Shown one piece after another: positions 1-11,965 of a stretch of DNA of 64,000 bases. The notes under the pieces are model-generated. The model was not told where the DNA came from, did not search any database, and saw nothing but the letters and a program-made list of their open reading frames with translations. Numbering within the stretch: the stretch's first letter is position 1; each line of letters begins with the position of its first letter. The translations under genes and the position numbers were made by a program. Source of the DNA: Puccinellia tenuiflora (Eukaryota > Streptophyta > Magnoliopsida > Poales > Poaceae); contig QRDG01000531.1 of assembly GCA_012064385.1 (NCBI GenBank), positions 757,331 through 821,330 of the forward strand. Reading direction: 5' to 3'.

Positions 1-77
1 CAATCTTATTATGTGCCTTAGCCATCGCCATAATATGCTGTATGTACCTTATCATGTGAAGCATCCTTGCTTGACAG

Positions 78-1599
78 GCTAGAGAGTTTCTCCATTTCAA
101 GATCTTTGGGAAACAATGTATAACCCCTGTGGCAATCATGACGAGCTCTGTGAAGAATAACCATGAACATATAATTGCAATCTGTGAAAGACTTGAATGG
201 TTTGGTAGAGGACGCGAAAATTTCCGCTTGTTTGAACAGGTATATTAAATGGACACTTTTAGTAAAATCTATTCATTAGAGTGTGCATTTCTATTCTGAA
301 CAGTTGTCATTTTCTCACTCTGCTAAGAACTTCGTAGAGTCCTAACTAGATTGCATCATGGCATTTCTAGCCTTTGGTGCCTGTAGTTAATGCTGAGGAT
401 GGTAAATGGTTAATCGGCAAATCACTTCTCCCTGTGGGTAAACCCGGTGGTCATGGCGCTATTTGGAAACTTGCTTGCGATAGAGGTGTATTCGAATGGC
501 TTTATCGGCATGGCAGAAAAGGCGCAACTGTTCGTCAAGTCAGGTTATCTGGAATATCTATCTGTTTTTTCTCTGTTGCGTAAACGAATTATTTGAAAAG
601 GGGGTTAACTGTACATCTCTTTCGCAATTTCCAGCAATGTTGTTGCTGCAACTGATTTGACAATGATGGCATTGGCAGGAATAGGCATGCGCCATAATAA
701 GGTAAAAGAAGACAATTTTTTTTATGTGAGACACTCATTTGCGCTATTCACATTCGTTATTATTAATCAGATTAGGATATATGCCTTGCACCATTGAACT
801 TTTGCATTTTGTAATTTTTTTATCTTTACAATGTCTCACATTTGACTCCAAATCATACCTCAGAAACTAGGTTTTGCATCTTGTGAGCGAAGACCAGGTG
901 CTACTGAAGGGGTGAATGTTCTTATTGAAAAGCAAAACTTGGATGGACTTTGGGCATATGGTATCTCTTGCATTGAGTACACTGAATTTGAAAAATACGG
1001 CATATCAGAACCTGCAGCAACTAATGGAAGGTAATAAACAAATAGCTCTGTCAAACATCTCTAATCGCCAAAAATTTACCTGTAGCCTATGAAATATCTC
1101 TGAGAGTGACGGTAAATAAAATATTTGTAAAGAGACCAGGAAAATTATGAATAGCCAGGTTGTGTTACCTGTAGTGAAAACGATAGATGCAAATCTTCGC
1201 CTTTTGTTATATGTGTTTCCATCTAAGTTACTATCGCATGATTGCAGTAATTTGTGGTGATGTTGATCTGGTTGCATATGCTTATAGCATTTATTTTCTC
1301 AGCTTCAGTTTTGATGAAGGATATGTGCCTCATCTAACTTGGTTTGGTTGGATGCAGTGATGTGTTTACCATTAAGATTGTGTCATTTTGTGTATCCATA
1401 TTTAACTGTTGTTCAGTCATCTATTCTTTTGTTAATTTAGTTTGCAGGCTAGCTATCCAGCAAATACAAACATTATGTATGTTGATCTTCAAGCAGTGAA
1501 GGAAGTTGGATCACGCAGAAATGCTAGTTGCTTACCTGGAATGGTAATGAATCTAAAAAAGGCAATATCATATGTGGATCATATGGGCTTTGAGTGTAG
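78..1599 (+). pseudogene. UGP3: UGP3-like UDP-glucose pyrophosphorylase gene fragment, five exons, 3' end missing
   Basis: Five exons read in one frame with GT/AG borders and matching phases: 78-239, 371-543, 635-701, 864-1030 and 1441-1599. The protein pieces include FGKQCITPVAIMTS, VGKPGGHGAIWKLACDRG, NVVAATDLTMMALAGIG, GFASCERRPGATEGVNVLIE and LQASYPANTNIMYVDLQAV. I recognise these as the nucleotidyltransferase core of plant UGP3, the plastid enzyme that makes UDP-glucose for sulfolipid synthesis. No stop or frameshift is seen in the exons. The 5' part lies left of the window. The exon ending at 1599 ends in phase 2 with a good GT donor (1600), but I see no following UGP3 exon up to 3264, where a Helitron terminus lies, nor beyond it. 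So the gene is truncated here. Either a Helitron captured the fragment or the gene was cut by rearrangement. Confidence 0.8.
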
Positions 1600-3232
1600 G
1601 TACTTGCTTTCCAGTAAATTCATTACGGACTTCTGATCTTTCGTATTGTTGAGTTTTCTGCACCTGTACTGTTGTCAATTGAGCTTATGCAAAGTAGGGA
1701 CCGGGGACAAATCAGAATATATAACCATTCTATCTTTAAATTAAGTGATTTATTATGATTAGACATCTTATTTCTGTTACTTTAATTTTTCTCCGTGACA
1801 GTGCTGCCGGTGGCAGGCTATGACCTTGATTTATTTTTTGAACTTCAAACTTGAGTATTTTCTGTCATGTATCAGGATTTAACCTTATCTGAACTTATAT
1901 ACAATTCAGTCTGCTTGCGCTGTGCAAATGTGCGGTTTTTTTTATTACAAGCTGCATACAAACCTGCAACCTGCAGCCTATACTTATCGCATAGGTAGAT
2001 CGCTTCCATGTAATTAAATTGGTTTGCCATATATGATGTACTTATGTTCCTTTTAATCTTTTACTTCTATTGTATGTGGGCATCTTGAATTCTTATAACG
2101 TTGATGTATGCAAATATTCTTATAGGACTTCCATGTATGTAAACCTATTCTCTTCATGTGCTTAGCAGGTGAATATCATTTTCATTGGAAGTAATCATGT
2201 TTTACATAGCCTTTTACCTGTTCATCTATAATGCGAAAGGCATTTGGCGTGTGACAAGACCCGTCTCCCCTGATATCTGTTAAACATAATGTATGAAAGA
2301 GCTTTATGCTTTGCTCCTGATATGTGTGTTGAACTTAATGTATGAAAGAGCTGTATGCTTTGCTCTAAAATTTTACTGCGACTACTATGTATGCTTGCCA
2401 GGGTATCTGTGATATGTTTCTACCGTTGCTGTTTATACCCTTATGTGCCACTCATAGCATGTATTTATGACTGTTATGCTCTCACAAGGACCCCATAGAT
2501 TTTAATCTAATTTCAGTTTAGCGACATGGAGATGACGATGTCATGCTTTAGATATTATGAACTGGTTCAATTGGGTAATTGGCAATTAGTTTAATTGTTC
2601 CCTTGCGGGATCCTGAAGATAAAGAGATTTATTCTATAGGTAAAATGTCCGCCTTCACGAAAAAGAAGTAACATTTTAAATAAACCAAATGGTAGCATAC
2701 TAAGTTGCTAATTTATCTTTCCATTCTTTTGCAGCAACTGCTTGCGCTTGATCTATATCAGAAAACAAAACTAAGCAAACTACAGATTATAAAGTACTTA
2801 TGCTTCTCAGATGGAGATCTTGCATCGCAGTAACTATTTTATGGCCTTCTTTCGCTCCAAATATAATGTATAAAATAATGTGTTTTCGTAATACTACCAA
2901 GCATGAAAGCCGTACCAACCATTTATGTACAATTATTTGAAGTACCATTTTTGTTATCAAATACTACCACTCTGATATATATGCGTTTCTTCTTCTTACT
3001 TCTAAATAATAACCACCTTGATGTTTCTGCGTAGTTTCACCAGCAACTAACTTCTTGCATGCTCCTCCATGTTACTAACATAGATGATAACAATTTTACA
3101 TCTACCATCCAAGCATGCAGCTTGCCTCATCAGTACACCGACAGTTCCCTGTTGTATGAATAAAATTATCTCATCAATATTAATCACCTTTCAGTACAAT
3201 AATATAACACAAAATACACTAATATCCACACG
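1600..3232. other. Non-coding stretch between UGP3 exon and Helitron terminus
   Basis: AT-rich sequence with no long ORF. It starts as the intron after the last UGP3 exon. No further UGP3 exon could be read. A short near-duplicate (TATGAAAGAGCT followed by TATGCTTTGCTC) occurs at about 2292 and 2341. Otherwise I see nothing recognisable. Confidence 0.5.
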
Positions 3233-3264
3233 GGCGCGGCGTGTCGACGCGCCATCTTGCCTAG
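3233..3264 (+). mobile_element. Helitron 3' terminus (hairpin plus CTAG)
   Basis: GGCGCG (3233-3238) and CGCGCC (3248-3253) form a GC stem. Seven bases later comes CTAG (3261-3264), followed by T. This is the classic Helitron 3' end: a hairpin just upstream of CTRR, inserted between A and T. The same layout with the same 7-base spacer is seen in the complete Helitron at 37323-42454. The 5' TC end was not found in the window, so the element may extend left and include the UGP3 exons. Confidence 0.65.
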
Positions 3265-4330
3265 TTTTAAGCAAGGAGGCAACCCGTAAGAATCAGTTTT
3301 AAAAAACTACATTAGATAGTCACGGGGCGGCATATATATTTATAAATGAAAAAAATAGAGAACTTACAAAGATTGAGTTGCAAGAAAATCAATAAAAAAC
3401 ATTCACACAACAGCTAATAGAGATCAGACCAATGGTAAGGCGGGAATTTGGCTTGCCTTCCCATATTCACCTGCTCTGCACAGCATGACAGCATTAGTAT
3501 CAACAACAAATTCTTAGAAATTCATGTACTTTAAGCTAACAGAACAAATCTATCTATATATAGAAGCCGTGCTCTTCAGCGATCAGCCGAGGTGGCCACG
3601 TCGACGGGCACTATTCACCCACAGTAACTACAGTGCATGGACGTCTCCGCGCCGTCGATCCACGACGGTCTCACAGCGCGCGCACCGCGCCGTTTTCAAA
3701 AAACAACCTCGCGAAGCCAGAAATTACTCCGCAGCCCAAACCTTCCCACGTAAATGAACCTATCTGTAAATTTCATAAACACCAGGGACTTCCCTGCAAA
3801 AACATCCCCACAGCCCCCCTCCCCCTTTCTCTCTCCCGCGCGAGCCGGAGCTCCCCGCCGGCGCCGACGCGCGCCGGCGCCGCTACGCTCCTCCCCGCTC
3901 GGATCGACGCCCACGGCGAGCTTCGCCGCCGCCTCCCCTCCATCCTCGCCAAGCACCGCCTTCCGGGGCGCCGCGTCCGCGCCGGAATCATCCACGCCGC
4001 GCTCGGCGTCCGCGGCCGCGTCCACACGCCGCCGGCGAAGCTCTGGCGACCTAGAAGCGGCGGCGCCACCGCTCTCGGGTAGCCCGCGTCGAGGCGCGTC
4101 CAGCGCGCCCAGCCGCGCGACCTGGCTCGCCGTGATTCGACGCCGGCGTCGTCGTCGCCGCCGCGGCAGCTCCGCCCACTGGTGACGTCATCGTCACGAC
4201 ACGGTGGGCCTGGGCTGGCAAGATGGGCTGCTTGCTGGGCTGGGCTGATTGCTGGGCGGCTGGCTCGCCCTTTTTTTCTCTCTCTCTCTTTCTGTTTTGT
4301 TTTTCTATTTTCCAAAACTTTTGAAACTTT
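3265..4330. other. Intergenic; GC-rich, CpG-rich block at about 3590-4260
   Basis: 3265-3540 is AT-rich with nothing recognised. 3590-4260 is very GC-rich (CGCCGCC-type codon-like repeats), open in several frames on both strands, which reflects composition rather than coding. It resembles a grass promoter/5'UTR island or an LTR-associated GC block, followed by TGGGCTG repeats (about 4205-4260) and a pyrimidine run. No start codon context, splice pattern or protein motif supports a gene. Confidence 0.35.
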
Positions 4331-4334
4331 TCAC

Positions 4335-4654
4335 AAAATAGACATTTTAAATACTTTGGGACCTTTTCAAAATTATTTCAAATCTTAATAATTTTAAATA
4401 ATACATAAAGGCTCACTTGATAAAATATGGATTTCATAATTTCCTTTTGAACTCAAATAAACTTTTGAAACTTTTCAAATACAGCTCCTAATCAATTTAG
4501 CCCAATTTCCAAAAAAAATTGTGAGAATCAAAATAGACATTTTAAATACTTTGGGACCTTTTCAAAGTTATTTAAAATCCTAATAATTTTAAATAATACA
4601 TAAAGGCCCATTTGATAAATATGGGTTTCATAATTTCCTTTTAAACTCAAATAA
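4335..4654. repeat. Degenerate direct repeat of about 125 bp, two copies
   Basis: Copies at about 4335-4460 and 4530-4654 (offset 195 bp) share the phrases TAGACATTTTAAATACTTTGG, ATACATAAAGGC and TTTCATAATTTCCTTTT, with a few substitutions. They lie in AT-rich DNA left of the decayed gypsy element E and may belong to its 3' untranslated part. Confidence 0.6.
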
Positions 4655-5499
4655 AATCCAGAAAAACAATATCAGTAATATCATTCAATATGATAAACCC
4701 AACAAAATAATTTGGTACAAAACATCTTATTTAAATAGAGATCGGTAAATTATTTAAATACAATTACCCATTTATATCATGGGTTTTAAAATATCAAAAT
4801 AAGAATACCACAACTGTAAATACTGAGAAATAGCTGTTTCAAACTTATTTTCTAAATAAATATAATTGAATCGAAAAACAAATTTTAAAATAGAACATGC
4901 TTTAAATAATATAAAACACTTTACAAACATTGTTTTATGGTTTTTAAATAATTTCAAAAACTACTAGATGCTGCAACTACAAATGCAAATATTAACAAAT
5001 AGCTGTTTTCAACATACTTTCCAAATAAATATAATCGAATCAAAAAACAAAATTCAAAATAGTACATGCTTCAAATAATTTAAAACAGTTTATAGATATT
5101 GTTTTAGGGTATTTAAACAATTTTTCAAAAAACTACTAAATGATGCATATTTCAAATTTACAACTGCCCTTCAAACCTGTACATTTTGTAAACATTAACA
5201 TAATTTAAATTCGAATAACTTCCCAAATTGAGCAATTTTCGAACACTAAAGAATCTCGAAACGTAAGCTTTCTTTATATTTCAATAATTTCCAAATCTGC
5301 GTAATTTTTAAATGTTTCTCCGAGGAGACCACACGTACCCTGGGCGCGCCCAAGGTGGGCCCCGCGCCCTGGGGTGGTGTGGTGCCCTCGGGCACCGTTT
5401 CCTACCCTTTTCCGACTCAGAATTTTCCATATTATATAAAAACAACAAATAATTAGGTTGGAAAGTAAAACATGAACTTTTTCTTACCGAAACTGTTAC
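4655..5499. other. AT-rich non-coding region with a short GC-rich segment
   Basis: No ORF. It has internal near-duplicates (CAAATATTAACAAATAGCTG-type phrases at about 4800 and 4990). A GC-rich stretch at about 5322-5400 reads like the G/C-rich untranslated region often seen 3' of gypsy pol. It probably belongs to element E, whose left LTR was not found. Confidence 0.35.
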
Positions 5500-5772
5500 C
5501 TATTCCAAATCAGCTTCTGCAGTTGTCTGAATTTGAATTTTTATAAAATCTTCTGGAGTTACCACTTTGATAAAATCAACATCTTCATTATAAGAATCTC
5601 CAGAAATGTAATGCTTGAGTCTTTGACCATTAACCACTTGTGGTCTGTCCCCATCTAATGAATTAATTTTAATTGCACCTAAGCGATAGACCTCCTCAAT
5701 AACATAACGTCCTTCCCATTTTGAAAGTAATTTTCCTGCAAAAAGTCTGAGATGAGACCTATACAATAACAC
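5500..5772 (-). pseudogene. Integrase C-terminal tail of element E
   Basis: It continues integrase in another frame: LLYRSHLRLFAGKLLSKW, then the G-P-Y/F-like small barrel region (EGRYVIEEVYRLGAIKI) and a stop at 5500. It ends the pol polyprotein. No PPT or LTR follows to the left. Confidence 0.75.
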
Positions 5773-5780
5773 TTTTTCAC

Positions 5781-7436
5781 CTACGTTAAATTCCCTCTTA
5801 AGAATTCTCCTATCATGCCATTGCTTAACTTTCTCTTTAAAGAGCCTACGTTTTCATAAGATGCATTTCTACATTCATCTAAAGAATTCAAATTAAGCAA
5901 TCTCTTTTTACCGGCAAGTTTAAAATCTCTATTAAGTTCTTTCACCACCCAATAAGCTTTATGTTCTAATTCTAGAGGCAAATGACAAGCTTTTCCATAA
6001 ACCATTTTATAAGGAGACATTCCCATGGGATTTTTATAAGCAGTTCTATAAGCCCACAAAGCATCGTTAAGCTTTTTAGACCAATTTTTTCTAGATTTAT
6101 TAACAGTATTTTGCAAAATAGACTTAATCTCTCTATTTGATATTTCTACTTGACCACTTGTTTGGGGATGATATGGTGAAGCAATTCTATGATTAACATC
6201 ATACTTAGCTAGAGTTTTTCTAAAAGCACCATGAATAAAATGAGAACCACCATCAGTCATGAGATATCTAGGCACACCAAACCTTGGAAAGATAATATCT
6301 TTAAGCATTTTTAATGATGTCTCACCATCAGCACTAGAAGTTGGTATAGCTTCTACCCATTTAGTAACATAATCAACAGCAACAAGAATATGAGTATAAC
6401 CATTCGAGGGAGGAAAAGGACTCATAAAGTCAAATCCCCAACAGTCAAAAGGCTCAATAACAAGAGAATAATTCATAGGCATTTCATTACGTCTACTAAT
6501 GTTACCTACTCTCTGACATTCATCATATGATAAAACAAATTTTCTTGCATCTCTAAAAAGGGCTGGCCAATAAAAACCTGATTGTAGAACCTTTTGTGCA
6601 GTTCTATCTCCAGCGTGATGTCCCCCATAAGCACTACCATGGCATTTGCTCAATATTTCTTTCTGTTCATACTCAGGAACACATCTTCGCATAATGCCAT
6701 CTACTCCTTCTTTATACAAATGTGGGTCATCCCAAAAATAATGCCTCAAATCGTAGAAAAACTTTCTTCTTTGCTGAGCTGTAAAGGTCGGGGGCAAATA
6801 CTTGGCAACAATAAAGTTAGCATAATCAGCATACCAAGGACTTTCGCGTGAACTTACCTTTATAGCAGCAAATTGTTCATTTGGAAAACTATCGTTAACA
6901 GGTATAGGATCATCTGAAATATTTTCTAATCTAGACAAATTATCAGCAACAGGATTTTCAGCACCCTTCCTATCTACAATATGTAAATCAAACTTTTGCT
7001 GCAAAAGTACCCATCTTATGAGCCTAGGCTTAGCATCTGTCTTTTCCATAAGGTATCTAATAGCAGCATGATCAGTGTGAATGGTAACTTTTGAATCAAC
7101 AATATAAGGTCTAAATTTATCACAAGCAAAAACAACTGCTAAAAATTCCTTTTCAGTAGTAGCATAATTCTTTTGAGCGGCATCAAGTGTCTTACTAGCA
7201 TAATGAATAACATTTAACTTCTTGTCTACCCGCTGTCCAAGAACAGCTCCTACAGCAAAATCACTAGCATTACACATTATTTCAAAAGGTAAGTTCCAAT
7301 CAGGCGGTTGAACAACAGGAGCGGTGATTAAAGCCTTTTTTAGATTTTCAAAGGCTTCCTTGCAATCATCATCAAAAACAAAAGGTACATCTTTTTGAAG
7401 AAGATTAGTGAGGGGTTTTGAAATTTTAGAAAAATC
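5781..7436 (-). pseudogene. RNase H and integrase of element E
   Basis: The RNase H part reads CNASDFAVGAVLGQR, YATTEKEFLAVVFA and TDHAAIRYLM. The integrase has a zinc-binding region in which the first Cys of the C-x2-C pair is Tyr (LSYDEC), a core with D in GFDFMSPF, D in LMTDGGSHF and E in GQVEISNREIK, and PYHPQTSGQ. After the DDE core the frame breaks near 5850, just before the segment encoded at 5500-5772. Confidence 0.9.
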
Positions 7437-8368
7437 TTAATAAACCTCCTATAGAAACCGGCATGACCAAGAATACTACGAATACCTTTCACATCCCTAG
7501 GACAGGGCATTTTCTCGATTGCTTCAACTTTAGCTCTGTCCACTTCAATACCTCTTTCAGAAATTTTGTGCCCTAGGACAATTCCTTCATTTACCATGAA
7601 ATGACATTTCTCCCAATTAAGAACAAGATTAGTCTCTTCACATCTCTGCAAAACTTTATCAAGATTGTGCAAACAATTATCAAAGGAAGTTCCATAGACG
7701 GAAAAATCGTCCATGAATACTTCCACAATTTCTTCACAAAAACCATGAAAAATAGCAGACATGCATCTTTGAAACGTAGCAGGAGCATTACACAAACCAA
7801 AAGGCATACGTCTATAAGCATAAGTTCCATAAGGACAAGTAAAAGTAGTTTTCTCTTGATCTTGTGCTTTAACAGCAATTTGTGAGAATCCAGAATAACC
7901 ATCAAGAAAGCAAAAATGAGTTTTCTTAGACAACCTCTCTAACATTTGATCAATAAAAGGCAAAGGATAATGATCTTTCTTAGTTACTTTATTGACCTTT
8001 CTAAAATCAATGCACATCCTATACCCAACTACTACTCTTTGAGGAATAAGTTCATCATTTTCATTTGGCACAACAGTAACTCCTCCTTTCTTAGGGACAC
8101 AATGCACGGGACTTACCCATATACTATCAGCAATAGGATAAATTATACCAGCATCAAGAAGTTTTAATACCTCATTTCTTACCACTTCTTTCATCTTAGG
8201 GATTAAGTGACGCTGATGCTCAACAACAGGTTTTGCATCGGGTTCAATGTTGATAGCATGTTGACAAATAGTAGGAGAAATCCCCTTTAAATCATCTAAA
8301 GTGTATCCCATAGCTCCTCGATGTTTCTTCAATACCTCTAATAGCCTTGCCTCTTCATTACCTGAAAG
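7437..8368 (-). pseudogene. Reverse transcriptase of element E
   Basis: Clear Ty3/gypsy RT motifs in order: HRIxL-like entry, VPKKGG, YRMCIDFRKVNKVTKKDHYPLPFIDQ (reads DFRKVN and PLPFID), FLDGYSGFSQI, TFTCPYGTYAYRRMPFGLCNAP, and the catalytic box FMDDFSVYG at about 7691-7717. All catalytic aspartates are present. The frame is lost near 7437 by what looks like a one-base deletion after RRFIK. RT copies element RNA into DNA, primed from the tRNA at the PBS. Confidence 0.9.
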
Positions 8369-9499
8369 TTAAGAACTAATAATAACAAGATATATTTTCT
8401 TTTCATCAAGGTAAACATATTTAAGATTATCAAGCAAAGGTTTTAAATCGAAAACAGGATCTTCCTTAGGAGGCGCTGAGGTACCCAAATCTTCCACAGG
8501 CAAATTATGCTTAAGTATTGGTGGTTGACGAAGAAAGATATTGTCAATCTCATTCCTTTCTTCCATAAATACCTCACTTTCGTGTTCCTCCATGAATTGC
8601 TGCAAGGCATTGTTAGGAGCAACAGCAATAGAAGCAAGTTGTTCAATTTTTAAATTCTCATTAGGTAATTCATTTTCATAAAGATTTTTACCAAACTTAG
8701 AAAAATTGAATTCATAAGCTTCTCCATCAAATTTAGTATAAATTTTCTCTTTCTTACAATCTATTATTGCACCACATGTATTTAAGAAAGGTCTACCAAA
8801 AATAATGGGACGAGTTTTACTAGCAACATANAAGTTGAACTCATAAGATTCACCAGCGAATTTAGTAAAGATCTTTTCTTTCTTACAATCTATAATAGCA
8901 CCACAAGTGTTCAAGAAAGGTCTACCAAATATAATAGGACAAGTTTTACTAGCAGCAGAACCAAGTACTAAAAAGTCAGTAGGATATTTAACCTTACCAT
9001 AAAGGACTTCAACATCTCTAACAATTCCAATTGGAGAGATAGTTTCTCTATTAGCAAGCTGAATAACCACATCAATTTCTTCAAGCTCACAAGAACCAAT
9101 TTCATGCATAATCTCCCTGTAGAGCTCATAAGGAATAGCACTAGAACTTGCACCAATATCACATAAACCATAATAGCAATGATCACCTATTCTAACAGAA
9201 AGCACAGGGACACTATTTTTCCTAGCTTTATTAGGATGTGAAACAATATAAGAAGCTTCTTCACAGAAAATGATGTGCCCATCTTCTACACTTTTAGTTA
9301 CAAGGTCTTTAATTATTCCTACAGCAGGTTTAATAGTTATTTGCTCATCAGGTTCTGTCGGTTTCTTTGCACTTTTATTAACCACACTAGTTATGACAGA
9401 GTACTCCCTCACTTTAGCAGGAAAGGGAATTTTTTCAATATAAGCTTCAGGCAAAATGTGATCAACAGTATTAACCTCAACAGTCCTACCAATAGGCAA
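8369..9499 (-). pseudogene. gag-protease linker and aspartic protease of element E
   Basis: The protease signature CDIGASSSAIPYELY (family form D-x-G-A-S) is followed by VIFGRPFLNT-type motifs. The segment IIFGRPFLNTCGAIIDCKKEK occurs twice, 43 codons apart, with an undetermined base (n, 8831) exactly between the copies, so the protein here is not natural. An in-frame TAA near 8371 separates this ORF from the RT ORF, which is in the same frame. The protease would cut the polyprotein; this copy is dead. Confidence 0.75.
8706..8960. repeat. Imperfect duplication flanking a single N (possible assembly join)
   Basis: Two copies of the protease C-terminal segment start at 8706 and 8835 (offset 129 bp, 43 codons). 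They differ at many sites, so they are not a recent tandem copy. The only ambiguous base in the window, n at 8831, lies at the boundary. Confidence 0.8.
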
Positions 9500-9544
9500 T
9501 TTAGCTTTATCCTTATAAGGTTCATGATACTTATCAAAATTCTT

Positions 9545-10335
9545 TTAGGCAATTCGAAATAGGAGGCAAAGGCTTTGTAAAAGTTCACAACAACTTGAGA
9601 GTCAAGACCATAAGCATTACTCATATCTTGAAAATTATCAGTATCCATAAAAGTTTTAATGCATTCGTAATCATATTTTATACCTGACTCTCTACCTTTG
9701 TCGCTTTCCCATCCTTCAGCATTCTCTTCAATGCGATCAAGAAGTTCCCATTTAAACTCTTCTTTATTGCTTGAAAATGACCAGGCACAAGCAGTATCCA
9801 ACAAGGTTTTATCCTGAAAAGAAAGCCTTGCATAGAAATTATCAATAATAATATTACCTGGAAGTCCATGAACAGGGCATTTGAGCAATAATGACTTCAA
9901 TCTCCCCCACGCTTGGGCAATACTCTCTCCATCATGAGGCCAAAAATTATATATAAGATTCTGATCCTTGTGGATTTCACTTGGAGGATAGAATTTAAAA
10001 TAGAATAGAGGCACAATTTCTTCCCAAGTAAGAGACCGACTATTCTGTAGCAGTTTATACCAATGTGCAGCTCTCCCAGACAATGACAGAGAAAATAATT
10101 TCTTCTTCACCTTTCCCATTGTAATACCTGCACACTTAAACAACCCGCATAATTCATGTAAATATAACAAATGATCTCCAGGACGGGCAGTTCCATCATA
10201 GCGATTATCCATTACACGCTCAGCAATTTTAATAGGTATCTTATATGGGGTTACCTCCTCATCTGGCGCCTCATCAATTTCAATAGCAGTAGTAGTAGAC
10301 TTTTTAAAGAGGTAATCAATAGATAGCCTCTCCAT
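9545..10335 (-). pseudogene. gag of element E
   Basis: Start ATG at 10335 (MERLSIDYLFKK...), the first ATG after the leader. It contains the retrotransposon gag core, with phrases such as GDHLLYLHELCGLFKCAG, LSGRAAHWYKLL and FYFKFYPPSEIH. This protein packages the element RNA into virus-like particles. The frame breaks near 9545 at an A-run, after FELPK; the continuation into the protease region (PIGRTVEVNTVDH) is in another frame. No zinc knuckle was seen, as is usual in this lineage. Confidence 0.8.
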
Positions 10336-10420
10336 AATGAAATAAAATAGCAGACAGAAATAAAAACAACACTTACAATAAAAGCTTCCCTTACCAATTC
10401 CACTTACCAATAGCGCTTCA

Positions 10421-10439
10421 CTCCCCGGCAACGGCGCCA
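10421..10439 (-). promoter_or_regulatory. Primer binding site of E (tRNA-Asp type)
   Basis: On - it reads TGGCGCCGTTGCCGGGGAG, complementary to a tRNA 3' end (tRNA-Asp by family knowledge). It lies 11 bp inside the LTR, the spacing also seen in element B. Confidence 0.8.
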
Positions 10440-10450
10440 GAAAATAGTCT

Positions 10451-11965
10451 TGATGACCCACAAGTATAGGGGGTGTATCGTAGTATTTTCGATAAATAAG
10501 AGTGTCGAACCCAACGAGGAGCAGAAGGTGTTGACAAGTGGTTTCAATCAAGGATTCACTATAAATGCTCACAGACAGATTTTTAGTGGTTTTTGATAAT
10601 GCAGAATAATAAAATACGAGTAAATAAAATGCGGTAATAATAATTGCAGCAAGTGGCCCAATCCTTTTTAGAGCAAAGGACAAGCCGGTGGTTCTACTTA
10701 TGATGACCAAACGTTCTTGAGGAAACACGGGAATTTAGTCAAGTGCTTTCGCTTACTATAGCTGATTAATCTTCATTGTTTCGATAAGTGTTGTGTGGGT
10801 GAACCTATGCTAATGCACCGCCCTTCCTAGGACTAATACATACTTGTGATTATACCTCTCATAAGCATACCGCAAATACAAGAAAGTAATTAAGATAAAT
10901 CTAACCACAGCCTTACACTCTGAGATCCTGCTATCCCTTATGCAATGATGTACCAAAGGGGGTTCAGGTTGCTGTCACTCCGGCAACCCCACAATTAGTA
11001 AACCAAATACACAATGCATTCCCCTAGGCCCTTAAAAGGTGAAGTGTCATGTAGTCGACGTTCACATGACACCACTAGAAGAATAACACCACAACTTAAG
11101 TATCAAACTAATAAATATTACTCAACATAGTTCACTACTAACATCTAGACTTCTCCCATGTCCTCAAGAACTAAACGAACTACTCACAAGACATCATATG
11201 GATCATGATCAGAGGTGATATAATGATGAATAACAATCTGGACATAAACCTTAATTCAATGGTTTCACTCAATAGCATCAATCACAAGGGGTAATCAACA
11301 CCGGAAAAGCTTCCCCTATGAACTAGACAAGATTCTACCCAAGATGTTACAGCGGAACGGAGTGGCGTGATGGGGATGATGGTGCTCAGTGGTGGAGATG
11401 ATGATGATGATGATCCCGATGAAGCCTAGCTCGATGACGATGACGATGGCGATGATCTTCCCCCTCCGGGAGGGAATTCCCCCGGCAGATTTCTCCCTGC
11501 CGGAGAGCTTTTTCTCTCTCTCTGGTTTCCGCCTCGTGGCGGCGGCAGAATACCTCTCTCTGACTCCTCCCCATCTTAGTTTTTCGGGGTGAACAAGTAT
11601 GCGAAGGGGGAGGCCAGTTGGTGGGCCAGGGCCTCCACACCACCTGGTGGCGCCGGCCAGGGGGGTGCCGCGCCACCACATGGTGTGGGCCACTGGCAGC
11701 CCTCCTCCGGCTCCCCTTTTGGCTCATGCCCTTATTTGCAAATATAAGGTCTTCTGTATTTGCTCCGGACTCCGTTGGTCTTCAGAAATATGGTATCTTG
11801 ACGGTCCTTTTTCCAGCAAAATTCAGCCTCCGGTGAATAATTCCCCAATTATCATGAAACATGCAAAATAGGTAAAATAACATAAGTATCACTTCTAAAC
11901 ACAAAATATATCAATGAATATTAGTAAATTATGATATAAAATAGTGATGCAAAATGGACGTATCA
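10451..11965 (-). repeat. 5' LTR of element E
   Basis: It starts TGATGACCC on the + strand and ends GACGTATCA, with TG..CA ends and 1515 bp. It lies immediately right of the PBS, so for the - strand element it is the 5' LTR. It contains a GATGATGATG-rich patch at about 11395-11455. Its right edge abuts the gag ORF of element F at 11966, so E appears to have inserted into F. Confidence 0.85.

Larger units (their letters stand above)
5500..11965 (-). mobile_element. Element E: Athila-lineage (Fatima-like) gypsy retrotransposon, decayed, 3' LTR missing
   Basis: Read on -, right to left: LTR 10451-11965, tRNA-type primer binding site 10421-10439, gag, protease, RT, RNase H, integrase, then a C-terminal tail ending at 5500. 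The domain order (integrase after RNase H) makes it Ty3/gypsy. The LTR start TGATGACCCACAAGTATAGG and end GACGTATCA, and the 11-bp gap between LTR and PBS, fit the Athila lineage; I associate this LTR with the Triticeae Fatima family from memory. Coding is broken by at least three frameshifts (near 9545, 7437 and 5850), one in-frame stop (near 8370) and a duplicated join at an N (8831). No left LTR is visible, so the element is truncated or its left end is replaced. Confidence 0.85.

Noticed and set aside
3633..4315. Long Arg/Pro/Ala-rich ORFs on both strands
   Set aside because: Open in up to five frames because of GC composition; no motif, no splice logic.
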